NCBI GenBank assembly: GCA_033812735.1
Contig: JAPXTA010000001.1
Location: 1-64,000, forward strand
DNA from: JABFRJ01 sp033812735
Lineage (GTDB): Bacteria > Pseudomonadota > Alphaproteobacteria > Rhizobiales > Hyphomicrobiaceae
Direction: 5' to 3'
DNA length: 64,000 bases
Below the pieces are notes generated by a model, which had not been told where the DNA came from, ran no database searches, and saw only the letters and a list, made by a program, of their open reading frames with translations. Positions 9,010 through 18,071 of the stretch are shown here, in pieces. The first letter of the stretch is position 1. Each line of letters opens with the position of its first letter. Both the position numbers and the translations under genes were made by a program.

Positions 9010-10665
9010 GTGATTGCAAATGGGGCGGTCGTGCTTCGGGTGACATCAGAAGGCGACGGCCCCTTCACAATCTCGTCGTCGACCGGGCCGCTGGCGATGA
9101 CGCTGACGACGAGTGGCGGCACTGCGCAGTCGTCGCCGGTCACGCTCAATCCAGGCACCTACGGCGTGATCGTGACGCCACCCGAAGGCTTCGGCATCAC
9201 GGCGATCTCGTGCAGCGATGGCGACAGCACCGGCAATGTCTCGGCGAAGTCCGCCTCGATCGTGCTTGCGTCAGCCGAGTCCGTGACGTGCACGTTCACG
9301 GCTGCGAACTCTCGCAAGAAGACGGTTGAGGTGATCAGCCGCTTCATGGGCCAACGCAACGACCTGCTGCTCTCGAACGGTCCTGATCCCAATCGCCAGA
9401 TCGATCGCTTGATCGAGGCGTCAGGTGGCAATGCTGGCGGCACTACAGGCGGCGGCGGTTCGGCAGGCTTCTCAGAGGGCTCGAAGCCGCTCGGCGGCGG
9501 TATGGGGCCGAGCCGTCTCGTCAATACCGGCGACGCCAGCTTCAACTCCTCATTCGCCGCACCCGGCCTCGCCTCAGCGCAGCGTGGCCCCTCAAGCGGC
9601 CCGCGCTCGTTCGATGACCGCCTCGATGCACTCGGTCTCGCGCCGAGTGGGCCCCGCGACGAGCAGGCTGGTTTGTCTCCGATCAGGGTAACAGGAAGCA
9701 CCGAAGGGGCGAGCCGCTTCTCGTTCTCGACCAGCCTCAGCCAGATGACGCGCTTCAATGACGACGTCGCCGCGCGCAAGGCGAAGGAAGCAGAGAGTGC
9801 TGCAGAGAGTGACTACGGCGGCGGACCGATGGCGCTCGGCGCTGGCAAGTTGACCGGAGCCAAGACTGGAGCCAAGCGCGCGTTCTCGCCACTCGACATC
9901 TGGGCGGAAGGTCACTTCCTGAGCTTTGCCGACAATCGCAACAACGCAGATAGCGATGGCCACTTCGGCGTGTTCTACGTCGGCGCGGACTACATCGTGA
10001 AGCCGTGGCTTCTGGTCGGCCTGCTCGCACAATACGACACCATGCATCAACGCTCGACGACGCAGGTGTTCGACATCAAAGGCAGCGCCTGGATGGCGGG
10101 GCCTTACGCGACGGTGCGGCTCTCGGAGAACATCTTCTTGCAAGGCCGCCTCGCGGCGGGTCGCTCGACCAACGAAGTGAGCCCGTTCCTCACCTACACC
10201 GACACGTTCTCGACGAAGCGCTGGCTCGCGACGACGGCCCTCGTCGGCCGCTGGCAAGTCGGCAACTGGCAGATCCAGCCGAGCGCGTCACTCGCCTACA
10301 TCGAAGACGTTTCGGAGGCCTACACCGACAGCCTCGGCGTTGGCATCCCTGGCCTCAAAGCCTCACTCGGCCAGTTCAAGGCCGGACCTCAGTTCAGCTA
10401 CCGTCACGTTCTCGCTGGCGGTACGTTGCTCGAGCCCCGCTTCGGCGCCGAACTGATCTGGAACTTCACGGCATCAGACAAAGTCGCCGACTTCGGCGGC
10501 ACGCTCTCGGGCCCTGAAGAATTGCGCGGCCGCATCGAACTCGGACTGCGCACCCAGTTCACCAACGGCGTCGGCCTCGATCTCTCGGGCAGCTACGACG
10601 GCATCGGCTCCGACAGCTTCCACGCCCTCGGCGCCAAGGCGACGGTGAGAGTGCCGCTGAACTGA
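9010..10665 (+). CDS. Autotransporter beta-barrel protein, 5'-truncated
   Basis: 551 codons from a GTG at 9010, but this is probably not the native start: there is no signal peptide, and the frame begins 6 bp from the start codon of the oppositely oriented tnpB. Residues 1-100 look like a passenger beta domain. Residues ~140-290 are a Gly/Ser-rich low-complexity linker. Residues ~294-551 form an autotransporter barrel (starting LDIWAEGHFLSF). The end, VRVPLN, lacks a terminal aromatic residue. The gene has probably lost its 5' part through the IS66 event, so a functional product is doubtful. Confidence 0.7.
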   Translation: MIANGAVVLRVTSEGDGPFTISSSTGPLAMTLTTSGGTAQSSPVTLNPGTYGVIVTPPEGFGITAISCSDGDSTGNVSAKSASIVLASAESVTCTFTAANSRKKTVEVISRFMGQRNDLLLSNGPDPNRQIDRLIEASGGNAGGTTGGGGSAGFSEGSKPLGGGMGPSRLVNTGDASFNSSFAAPGLASAQRGPSSGPRSFDDRLDALGLAPSGPRDEQAGLSPIRVTGSTEGASRFSFSTSLSQMTRFNDDVAARKAKEAESAAESDYGGGPMALGAGKLTGAKTGAKRAFSPLDIWAEGHFLSFADNRNNADSDGHFGVFYVGADYIVKPWLLVGLLAQYDTMHQRSTTQVFDIKGSAWMAGPYATVRLSENIFLQGRLAAGRSTNEVSPFLTYTDTFSTKRWLATTALVGRWQVGNWQIQPSASLAYIEDVSEAYTDSLGVGIPGLKASLGQFKAGPQFSYRHVLAGGTLLEPRFGAELIWNFTASDKVADFGGTLSGPEELRGRIELGLRTQFTNGVGLDLSGSYDGIGSDSFHALGAKATVRVPLN

Positions 10666-10985
10666 GCGCAGTTGGTTCGCGTCAATCGAGGCGTTGCTAG
10701 CGGCCGCTGCGAGTACTCCCTCTAATCGATCGCCCGACTCACGGCCGACATCTTTGCGGGCGTCGGGAGTCTTTTGGCAGCATCGCCTTCAATGTAAGCG
10801 GTAAGCGCCACGTAAGCGCTCAGTCGACATCTGCAGCACAGCAGGGCCATAACGAGGCATTGGTTGGTTCCCCTGAAGCGGACAGTCAATCCAATTGCCA
10901 GTTGCATTGAGCGGATACACGGACTTCGAGTAATGCCCCCCGACACGTCTCTCATGCGCGAGCGCTGTTGTGATATTGTTTGGCT
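10666..10985. other. Intergenic region with GTAAGCG direct repeats
   Basis: 320 bp without a supported gene. GTAAGCG occurs three times in 25 bp, at 10794, 10801 and 10812. GTAAGCG-type sequences are common at IS66 ends, so this may be a relic of another element, but no transposase fragment accompanies it. Confidence 0.3.
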
Positions 10986-11351
10986 ATGAGCACGATTCGG
11001 TATTTCGCCTATGGCTCCAACATGTTGACGGGATGGCTCCAGTCGCGCTGCAAGTCGGCGCGCCCTACAGGTGTCGCGAGCCTGGCCGGCTTTCGGCTAG
11101 CGTTTAACAAGCGGAGCAAGGACGGTTCGGGCAAGGCGATGCTCACCGCCTCGAACGACTCGGAGGCGTGCGTCTATGGCGTTCTTTACGACATTGATGG
11201 CGTTGAAATTGATGCGCTCGACCAGGCTGAGGGCCGCGGCAAAGGCTATGATCGCGTGGAAGACTTTGATGTTTGCGTTGACGGCAAGGCTGTCCGAGTG
11301 ACGACCTATATGGCTGACACGACTGCCATCGATGTCACCCTGAAACCCTAA
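10986..11351 (+). CDS. Gamma-glutamylcyclotransferase-like protein, C-terminally truncated
   Basis: 121 residues of the GGCT/AIG2-like fold. The signature YFAYGSNM lies at residues 6-13, and the catalytic-type acidic residue is E81 in LDQAEGRGKGYDR. Family members normally run on after the TYMAD segment with a conserved tail of about 25-40 residues. Here translation stops immediately after TLKP, exactly where the adjoining Rhs fragment begins. The loss of the tail is therefore probably a recombination junction, not natural variation. ATG 10986 is preferred over the TTG two codons upstream. Confidence 0.7.
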   Translation: MSTIRYFAYGSNMLTGWLQSRCKSARPTGVASLAGFRLAFNKRSKDGSGKAMLTASNDSEACVYGVLYDIDGVEIDALDQAEGRGKGYDRVEDFDVCVDGKAVRVTTYMADTTAIDVTLKP

Positions 11352-13974
11352 CGTCCCACTACGATGCCAGTGCGGCGGGTCGCACGGCGCGCATCGAGCG
11401 CGACTTCGATAGCCATCAGAATATCATCGAGCTCAGAACCAAGGGCGACACGGCGGATACGACCGACGACAAGCGACAGGTTCGCACGTTCCTGCCGAAC
11501 ACATCGGCCTACATCGTCAACAAGGTCGCCTATGAGGCTGATTATTCGCCGGCGGGTGCGATGATGGCGGCGAAAGCCTATGGCTATGACGGCAATCAGT
11601 GGAATGTAGCTGTCGGATCTGTAGGCAACCTCACCAGCGTCGGTCGCTGGCTGAACACCACGGGGCAATGGTTCTTCAGGTCGATGACCTACGACCCCTA
11701 CGGCAACAAGACGGCCGAGGTCGATGAAACCGGCGCACGGACAGAGTGGAGTTACGATCCGACGTATCACATCCTGCCAATCGAGACACGCAACGCGCTC
11801 TATTTCAGCCAAGGCGACACCCGGCAGAATACCACCGCGAACTACGAGAACGGCAACTTCGTCTGTCAAAAGCCCTGGTACACGACAGACGTCGATGGAT
11901 TGATCACATGGTACGCCTACGATCCCCACTGCCGCGAGAACTACGTCGGCAAGCCTGGCGGCCATTGGAGCGTGACATACTTCTGGAGCGAGGGGATACC
12001 GGGCGGAAACACCCGTGCGACCTACGTCAACCCGCCGGGGGGTGTCTCACAGGTGATGCGTGCTCAGACGCACGACGGTTTTGGACGACCCTACTATGAG
12101 TTCGGCACAGCACCGGCGAGGAACGGCGGCTGGCTCTATTCCAATTGGAAGGTCTATGCGCCACGTGGGTCGATGTACTACCAGCTTGCGCCGTTCTATC
12201 AGAACGAGACGGTCTATGCGGTGACGTACTTCGCTCACGATGCACTGAACCGGCTGCGGCAGACAACCAATCCCGACGGCTCCATCATCACATCGAGCTA
12301 CGCGTCGGGCACCGCTCTCGGCAACGGCCGCATCGCCTTCAACTCGTCGACGGTGCGCGACGAACTCGGCCGCGATACCATCACCCACAAGGACGCGCAC
12401 GGCCGCATCATCGAGACTCGTCGTTTCCTCGGCAGCAACGGGCAGGCCGGCGGCACGGCGAACCGCATGCGGCTCAAATGGGACACGCTTGATCGCCTGA
12501 TCGAAGTGACCGACGAACCCGGGAACCAGTGGACCGCTGCTTACGACAGCATGGGCCGTCGCACATCGGTGTCGGATCCCAACCACGGCACTTGGACGTT
12601 CTCATACGATGCCGCTTCGCGCCTGACGCAACAAATCGACGCCAACGGCGCGCGCTCGGATTTCGCCTATGACGGCCTCGGCCGCATGACCGGTCGCGCC
12701 CACTACACCTCAGCCAATGTGCAGACGCAGTGGCACGCCTACAAGTACGACTTCGCCGAGCCTGACAGGTGCCCGCAGGGCACCGGCGCCGCAAATGGCG
12801 GCAAGCTCTGCCGCACCGAGGGGCACTGGGGCTCGACCGACGTCAACCATGACGCCAACGGTTTCAAGGTTCAGAGCCGTTGGACGCTGCGCAGCACGAC
12901 CTACACGGTCAACGAGGCGCGCGATGCCGGCGGCTATTTGCTCTTCAAAACCTACTCGGACGGCGACAACGTCGGTGGCGCCACCGACCCCTGGACCTAC
13001 GACGAGGCGGGGCGCCTGAAATCGATCCCCGGCCATGCGACGTTCTTCTACAACGCACGCGGACAGGTGACGGCGGCGAACTACGCCAACGGTGTGTCGA
13101 CGGTGAACACCTACAACGACCAGCGCGGTTGGCTGATGCGGGTCGTCACGTCGGCAGGCGCGACAGCTTTGCAGGACATCAACTACGCACGCGCGGCGAC
13201 CGGCCGGATAGCGAGCGTCGTCAGTGCGGGCCGCCCGGCCGACAGCTGGACCTACACCTACGACGACCTCGATCGCCTGTTGTCGGCGACCAATAGTGGC
13301 AATACCGCGCTGTCGCAGACCTTCGCCTACGACAGCGCGCACAACATGACGTCGAACTCGCACGTCGGGGCATACAGCTATCCGACGCAGGGCCTCGGCG
13401 CTGTGCGCCCGCACGCGGTCTCCGTCGCGGGCGGCTATACGCTCACCTACGACGCCGTCGGCAACATGACCAGCAAGACTGGCAGCGGCGTCTCGAACAT
13501 CCTCACGTGGGACGCTGAGAACAAGCTCACCAAGGTGGTCGTCGGCGCGTTGCATCATAACTATTCCTACGACGCCAATCATGCGCGCGTGCTGAAGGTC
13601 GTCCCGCAATCCGGCGGCGTTCCGGATCGGGTCACCATCTACGCCGGCGAGATCGAGGTCGATGATACCGGCACCTGGACGAAGTACGTCCACGACGACG
13701 TCATCTCCGTTGCGACCTGCTGCGCCGCGTGAAGGACGCGGCGGATCGCAGGTCGCTGGCGCGTACAGGCAACGGCGGCGCCGCACAGCGGTTCTTCCAT
13801 CACCGCGATCATCTCAAATCGATCAAGTTGATCACGAACGCCAGCGGCGCCGAGGTCAAGCGCACGACCTACGCGCCGTTCGGCCGAGCAGCTACTCACG
13901 CCGAGAAGTATCAGAATGTTGTTGTCGCGACCAATGCACTATCACATGAAAGTGGTGATATTTCAACAGCTTAA
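11351..13974 (+). pseudogene. Rhs/YD-repeat protein fragment, truncated at both ends and frameshifted
   Basis: Rhs-family coding sequence is readable from the first base after the cyclotransferase stop (YDASAAGRTARIERDFDS) although the first start codon is only at 11561. YD repeats run through to about 13700 (for example YDAASRLTQQIDANG, YDGLGRMTGR). The frame then ends at 13732, but the Rhs core continues in another frame (VKDAADRRSLARTG, then RTTYAPFG at ~13860-13880), so there is a frameshift near 13700. The core stops before the usual RFTGQE/DPAG-type boundary and there is no toxin domain. The promoter-proximal end, the toxin tip and the frame are all lost. Confidence 0.85.
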
Positions 13975-13986
13975 TATTTTTGAGGG

Positions 13987-14003
13987 ACTCTTGGCGCAAG
14001 AGT
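13987..14003. other. Small perfect hairpin upstream of the PanE-like gene
   Basis: ACTCTTG-GCG-CAAGAGT is a perfect 7-bp inverted repeat with a 3-base loop, between the Rhs fragment and the PanE-like gene. There is no T-run after it on the plus strand. It could be a weak terminator or an operator. Confidence 0.35.
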
Positions 14004-14053
14004 CGCAAGTTCCCAGGTGAAAGTCTTCAACAACCCAAACCGTGGAGACTTCT

Positions 14054-15004
14054 ATGAACATTTTGATCATCGGCAGCGGCGTGACTGGCGGCCTACTTGG
14101 GGCGCGTCTCGTCGAACATGGTGAGGCTGTCACCTTCGTTGTGCGCCCCACACGAAAGGTGGAACTGCTGACGCAAGGGCTGCGTCTCACCTCGCACTAC
14201 GGCGGCTTCCGGCGCCCGGTCAATGCAATCACGATTGAAGAACTGCGCGGGGTGTACGACCTCATCATCGTGGCCTGTCGCGCACAGGATTACGAAAATG
14301 TCTTGCAGGCCGCTGCGCTTGCCTTCGGCGAGACGACGATTGTGTTGCCGCTGCTCGAAGGTGCGGCTCAGATGCAGCCTGAACTCATCCCGCACGGTGC
14401 CCGGTTGATCGGTGGTTTGTTCGAAGCTCGGATGACCATCGATGCCGATGGTATCTTGCGCCAGCGAACTCCGTCGGCGGAATTGAGCATCGGCGCGCTT
14501 GGTTCGGCTCACATACCTGAGCTCGATTCAATTGCGTCCCTCCTTTCCGGTCGTGGCATCAAGACTTCGGTTGTCGAAGGTATTGAGAGTGCCATTTGGG
14601 CCCGATTTTGCTTCAGCGCCGCCGCCGTAGCAATGAATGCGTTGACCAAGTTGTCGCTGCGAGATGCGGTCCCATCGACGCACCACATCACCTCATTCGA
14701 TAAGATGCTCACCGAAGGTGCGGCCGTAGGCTCGGCCATCGGCGTTCAAGTGCGGATCATGGATGTACTTCGCTATCGCCGGAGCTTCCGGTTGGAGACG
14801 CGCCCCGTGCAGCCGCCGCCCTTGCTCAATGAAGGTGGCCGAGGTGCGGATGAAAGCGCCTATGTTCTGCTTGAGATGGTTTCGCTTGCAGAGCGCGCCA
14901 AGGTCCCTGTTGCGAAGTTACGGCGCGGGCGGGATGCCCTGCTCCGACCGCGCGAGATCGAGTTGCAAGCGCTCGACATGGCTGACGACGCGGCGACGGC
15001 ATAG
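14054..15004 (+). CDS. PanE/ApbA-family NAD(P)-dependent oxidoreductase
   Basis: 316 residues with an N-terminal Rossmann motif at residues 7-13 (GSGVTGG), as in ketopantoate reductase. I chose ATG 14054 because GGAG lies 6 bp upstream; a GTG at 14042 is in frame. True ketopantoate reductases have a catalytic Lys in the helix after the conserved Trp. Here the corresponding segment reads WARFCFSAAAVAMNAL, with Arg in place of Lys and no conserved Asn. It may therefore be a paralogue acting on another 2-oxo or branched substrate, not a pantothenate enzyme. The stop is 13 bp before the next gene, so they may be co-transcribed. Confidence 0.75.
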   Translation: MNILIIGSGVTGGLLGARLVEHGEAVTFVVRPTRKVELLTQGLRLTSHYGGFRRPVNAITIEELRGVYDLIIVACRAQDYENVLQAAALAFGETTIVLPLLEGAAQMQPELIPHGARLIGGLFEARMTIDADGILRQRTPSAELSIGALGSAHIPELDSIASLLSGRGIKTSVVEGIESAIWARFCFSAAAVAMNALTKLSLRDAVPSTHHITSFDKMLTEGAAVGSAIGVQVRIMDVLRYRRSFRLETRPVQPPPLLNEGGRGADESAYVLLEMVSLAERAKVPVAKLRRGRDALLRPREIELQALDMADDAATA

Positions 15005-15017
15005 GGGCACGTCTGTC

Positions 15018-15458
15018 ATGGCCGCATCTTTCAACATTGTCACGGCAAGCTGGTTCACCAGCTTGCCGCTTGGCTACACCCGTGTCGGAATCAGCCGAGG
15101 GGCACCGCGCCGCTATACACCTGGCTATCGTATGTTGCGTCGGCTTGCGCCAGGACCCTGGTTTCGCAGTGTCGACGCCGAGGAATATGTTCGCCGTTAT
15201 GAGGCGGAGGTGTTGTCACATCTCGATCCGCATGACGTGGTCAACCGTCTCAGCCGGATCGGACTAGGCGGTCCGATCGCTCTGGTTTGCTTCGAGCGCC
15301 CCGGAACGGCGGACGGCTGGTGTCATCGCGCGCTCGTATCGGCGTGGTTTGACCGGGAGCTTGGTCTGGCAGTGCCGGAACATGGCTACGAGCACTTGCC
15401 ACCAGGGCAGCATCCGATGCTGCCGCCACCGCTACGAAAAGTGCCTGTCACGACTTGA
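15018..15458 (+). CDS. DUF488-like small protein
   Basis: 146 residues from the ATG at 15018, 13 bp after the PanE-like gene. The C-terminal half contains ALVCFERPG followed by WCHRALVSAWF, the Cys-x-E...C-H-R pattern typical of DUF488-type proteins. Their biochemical role is unknown. The upstream frame extends into the previous gene but the codons there are not convincing. No membrane segment or signal peptide. Confidence 0.6.
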   Translation: MAASFNIVTASWFTSLPLGYTRVGISRGAPRRYTPGYRMLRRLAPGPWFRSVDAEEYVRRYEAEVLSHLDPHDVVNRLSRIGLGGPIALVCFERPGTADGWCHRALVSAWFDRELGLAVPEHGYEHLPPGQHPMLPPPLRKVPVTT

Positions 15459-15574
15459 AGTGAACGGCAGTTATCCCAATTTCCTTCATCCTGGAGAAGT
15501 GGTCCGGCCGCCACGCGACCGCTACGTCTCCGGCTCATACTCGTTATTCAAATCACGTACGGAGGGACAAGAAC

Positions 15575-16075
15575 ATGGCCACCATCACGCTCGCGCAGGC
15601 CAGACGGCGCTCCAAGTGGCTTCTTGCGGTTCACGAAGCCGGACATGCCATTGTCGCCCTCCGTCTCGGCGTTGACGTAAGCAAGGCGACAATCGTACCG
15701 GAGGGCGATTTGAGCGGCGCGGTACATCATGGTCCGCTGACCGCGCGAGAGACCATCTTCATTACACTGGCCGGGCCCATCGCAGAGCGAATGGCAAACC
15801 AGCGGGACACAGAGTACGACATTAGCCTCGGCCGGGAGGAGAGCGAGATCTTGGATCTGTTGCCCGAGTATGCAGAGGAGATCGGCGTCACGCTCGACGA
15901 TGACGAGGATGACCCTGCTGAGCGCCAGCTGCAGCTCCGCGAGCTTCACCAGAATGTTGCAAACGAAGTGACAGAGAAATTGCGGCAGGAATGGGCTGCG
16001 GTCGAGCAGCTTGCTCACGGCCTGATCGAGCACGAGACCTTGGCCGGCCCACAACTGCGCGCACGCGCGTTTTGA
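15575..16075 (+). CDS. FtsH/M41-like zinc metallopeptidase domain protein
   Basis: 166 residues; a strong Shine-Dalgarno (GGAGGG) precedes the ATG. The motif HEAGH at residues 20-24, followed by AIVALRLGVDVSKATI, matches the peptidase M41 domain of FtsH. The AAA+ module and membrane segments of FtsH are absent, so this is a stand-alone M41-like domain. AGPIAERMANQ at ~65-75 matches the second half of the M41 domain. Stand-alone copies are common in alphaproteobacterial mobile regions. The substrate is unknown. Confidence 0.75.
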   Translation: MATITLAQARRRSKWLLAVHEAGHAIVALRLGVDVSKATIVPEGDLSGAVHHGPLTARETIFITLAGPIAERMANQRDTEYDISLGREESEILDLLPEYAEEIGVTLDDDEDDPAERQLQLRELHQNVANEVTEKLRQEWAAVEQLAHGLIEHETLAGPQLRARAF

Positions 16076-16114
16076 AGGCGCCGTTTCACAATGTCCGCGT
16101 GACGCAGACGTCGG

Positions 16115-16357
16115 CTATCCGCGATTCGTCGCTATACAAAGGACCAGCGCGACGAGCCCGATTGCGTTGAGCGTCCACATCGAATAGTTGAACCAAGGGC
16201 TGAGCACTGGAATGTCGACGATCAAGCTGTAGAAGGCCAACAGGCTGAACATGCCCATCGCCGCCCACATCAGTGCGGCCATCCAGCGGCTCAAACGTGA
16301 CAAGCGATCTGCCCTTGGGTTGGCTCCGGTCGGACCTTCCTCCACCTCGTCGGTCAT
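16115..16357 (-). CDS. Small protein with two membrane helices
   Basis: 80 residues. Two hydrophobic segments (about residues 27-45 and 58-76) form a hairpin with a short loop, after an acidic N-terminus. The start lies 3 bp beyond the stop of the upstream DUF4268 gene, so the two form an operon. The family was not recognised. Confidence 0.6.
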   Translation of the reverse strand: MTDEVEEGPTGANPRADRLSRLSRWMAALMWAAMGMFSLLAFYSLIVDIPVLSPWFNYSMWTLNAIGLVALVLCIATNRG

Positions 16358-16360
16358 GAC

Positions 16361-17341
16361 TCACTCCGATGACGGATCGGACGATGGATGTGGACGCGAC
16401 GGCCTCGGCAACGCCGCGATCCGGTCAGTAAACGCGGCGCGATAGAGCTCCAGTTGTTCGAATATCCATGCATGCTGCTCCGGCCACTTTGATCGATCGC
16501 GAAAATCAATGTCGGGACGCTCAGTCGTAATGTAGTCGCGGGCCTCGGTGCTGGTCCATTGTGCCGTGCCTCCTAGAGCGCGATCGATGACGTCGCGTTC
16601 GGCCTGCAGCATTGTAAACTGCGCTTCGTGATCGGCCGTCGCGATTTCGAGTGTCACGGCCAAAACCCGGTCTTTGGGCTTGATCACCGCGTAGAAATTG
16701 AAGCCAGGTCGGCCGACGTTTCGACCATACCAAGCACCTCGTGGCAGCACCGGTCTGATCCAATGCTGCGCGGATCGTGCAGCAAGCATCTCCCTGAAGG
16801 CTGACCAATACTGCTGCAACTCGATTTGCTCGTCGGTGAGTGGTGCATCGCTGCGACGTTCACGGGCAAGCTCGTCCGGGCGAACTGTAACGCGAAACTG
16901 GTATCCCGGTTGGTCGCAGCCGCTGATGCGCCAAGCCGTGATCTCGACACCGAAGAAGCTGATGTGCGACGGCGTCATGGCGTTAAGCCAATCGAGCGCG
17001 GCGCCATGCTCCTGTCGGATCGCGGCAGCAACCCAAACAATAGTCAGACCATCCTCGGTGCCGGCGGCGTAGGTCAGCAGCTGGCCCAAGTGCTTGTGGT
17101 TGCTCGGATCGAGCTGGTTTTCGATAACGACACGGTGGCCAAGCAGATCGCGCGCAAGGATGTCGAGCGAGAAATCGCCGACGGGCTGCTCTGTCGCTTC
17201 GAGCTGCAGGGATCCCAATCCCAACGCACAGCCGAGTTGCGCCAGATTTTCCGGACGCGCGAGCCATGGCGTGAAGTCCCGCGCCTCGTCGCTCCACACT
17301 TTCCGCAAGGGGTATGCCTCTAGCGGTACTATGGGCGGCAT
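16361..17341 (-). CDS. DUF4268-type protein with PD-(D/E)xK-like core
   Basis: 326 residues counted from the second in-frame start (MPPIV, 17341); an alternative start is 17353. An N-terminal nuclease-like core is visible: DFSLDILARD at ~56-65, then VVIENQLD at ~71-78 followed by HLGQLLTY. This is the D...ExQ arrangement of PD-(D/E)xK proteins. The C-terminal part (~190-300) fits DUF4268. Proteins of this kind often sit with defence or DNA-repair genes, but I know of no proven function. It is divergent from an XRE regulator across a palindrome and is followed by a small membrane protein. Confidence 0.75.
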   Translation of the reverse strand: MPPIVPLEAYPLRKVWSDEARDFTPWLARPENLAQLGCALGLGSLQLEATEQPVGDFSLDILARDLLGHRVVIENQLDPSNHKHLGQLLTYAAGTEDGLTIVWVAAAIRQEHGAALDWLNAMTPSHISFFGVEITAWRISGCDQPGYQFRVTVRPDELARERRSDAPLTDEQIELQQYWSAFREMLAARSAQHWIRPVLPRGAWYGRNVGRPGFNFYAVIKPKDRVLAVTLEIATADHEAQFTMLQAERDVIDRALGGTAQWTSTEARDYITTERPDIDFRDRSKWPEQHAWIFEQLELYRAAFTDRIAALPRPSRPHPSSDPSSE

Positions 17342-17390
17342 GGCGTCACCCACTTGGCTTCCTCGATCTGACCCATCACGGTCGCATCCC

Positions 17391-17420
17391 CGTTATGGCT
17401 ATAATACAGTAGCCATAACG
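17391..17420. promoter_or_regulatory. Perfect palindromic operator overlapping a -10 sequence
   Basis: CGTTATGGCT (17391-17400) and AGCCATAACG (17411-17420) are exact inverted repeats separated by 10 bp. TATAAT sits at 17400-17405 within the spacer side, a good plus-strand -10 for the XRE gene starting at 17459; the -35 is weak. It lies midway between the divergent DUF4268 gene and XRE gene, so binding by the XRE protein could control both. Confidence 0.65.
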
Positions 17421-17458
17421 TCCATCGACGTTGGGGGCAAGTCCATGAACAAAACGGC

Positions 17459-17857
17459 ATGGACACGTTTGCAGCGAATCTCCGCAAACGGATCAGCGAT
17501 CTTGGGCTATCCCAGGCTGAAGCTGCCCGCCGTTGCGGCCTGGAGAACCGCCGGTTTCACCATTACCTCGTGGGTGACCGCGAGCCGAACCTCGCCACAT
17601 TGCTTCGCATCGCTACGGTGCTTGGAACGACCCCGGACGTCCTGCTGGGCGCCAAATCCGCCGCACCGGTTGGCAATGACGAAGCGAGCCGACTTCGCGC
17701 CAAGTTGTCGGCCGCCGCTGCCAGCATGGAGCCATCTGCGCTGCGGCTGCTCATGGTACTGGTGGACGGAGTGATTGCCTTTAATCGTGACGGTGGGGCG
17801 GCGGCGGTTCGGCCGCCTCGAGTGGTTGGACCTCGTCCTCGACGACGCGGGCGTTAG
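17459..17857 (+). CDS. XRE-family HTH regulator
   Basis: 132 residues. Residues ~5-62 are a Cro/CI-type helix-turn-helix (LRKRISDLGLSQAEAARRCG, then LATLLRIATVLGTTPDVLL). The C-terminal part is a short helix and an Arg/Pro-rich tail. It most likely binds the 10-bp inverted repeat just upstream and represses itself and the divergent DUF4268 operon. That regulation is inferred from position only. Confidence 0.8.
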   Translation: MDTFAANLRKRISDLGLSQAEAARRCGLENRRFHHYLVGDREPNLATLLRIATVLGTTPDVLLGAKSAAPVGNDEASRLRAKLSAAAASMEPSALRLLMVLVDGVIAFNRDGGAAAVRPPRVVGPRPRRRGR

Positions 17858-18071
17858 CACCCAAGGGGCCCGCGAGGTCCTGCCCCGTGACGGACCCTCC
17901 GAATCGCACTACAATATAAGCTTCTCGGCCACGGCCCCGGGGTCACTCCGGCGTCGTCACAAGAAGCGCTGACCCACTCCCAAATCCATCCCCTGACGCG
18001 CGTCGACGATGGCGCGTGCTCCAATTATACATCGTCATTGTGCGCGAGCCGCCAAGTAAGCGGGTGCTGCG

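Noticed and set aside
10722..10955. 77-codon minus-strand frame between the autotransporter and GGCT genes
   Set aside because: No recognisable domain and no ribosome binding site; it covers the GTAAGCG repeats.
12710..13786. 358-codon minus-strand frame across the Rhs fragment
   Set aside because: Shadow of the YD-repeat coding sequence; Arg/Val-rich composition without a domain.
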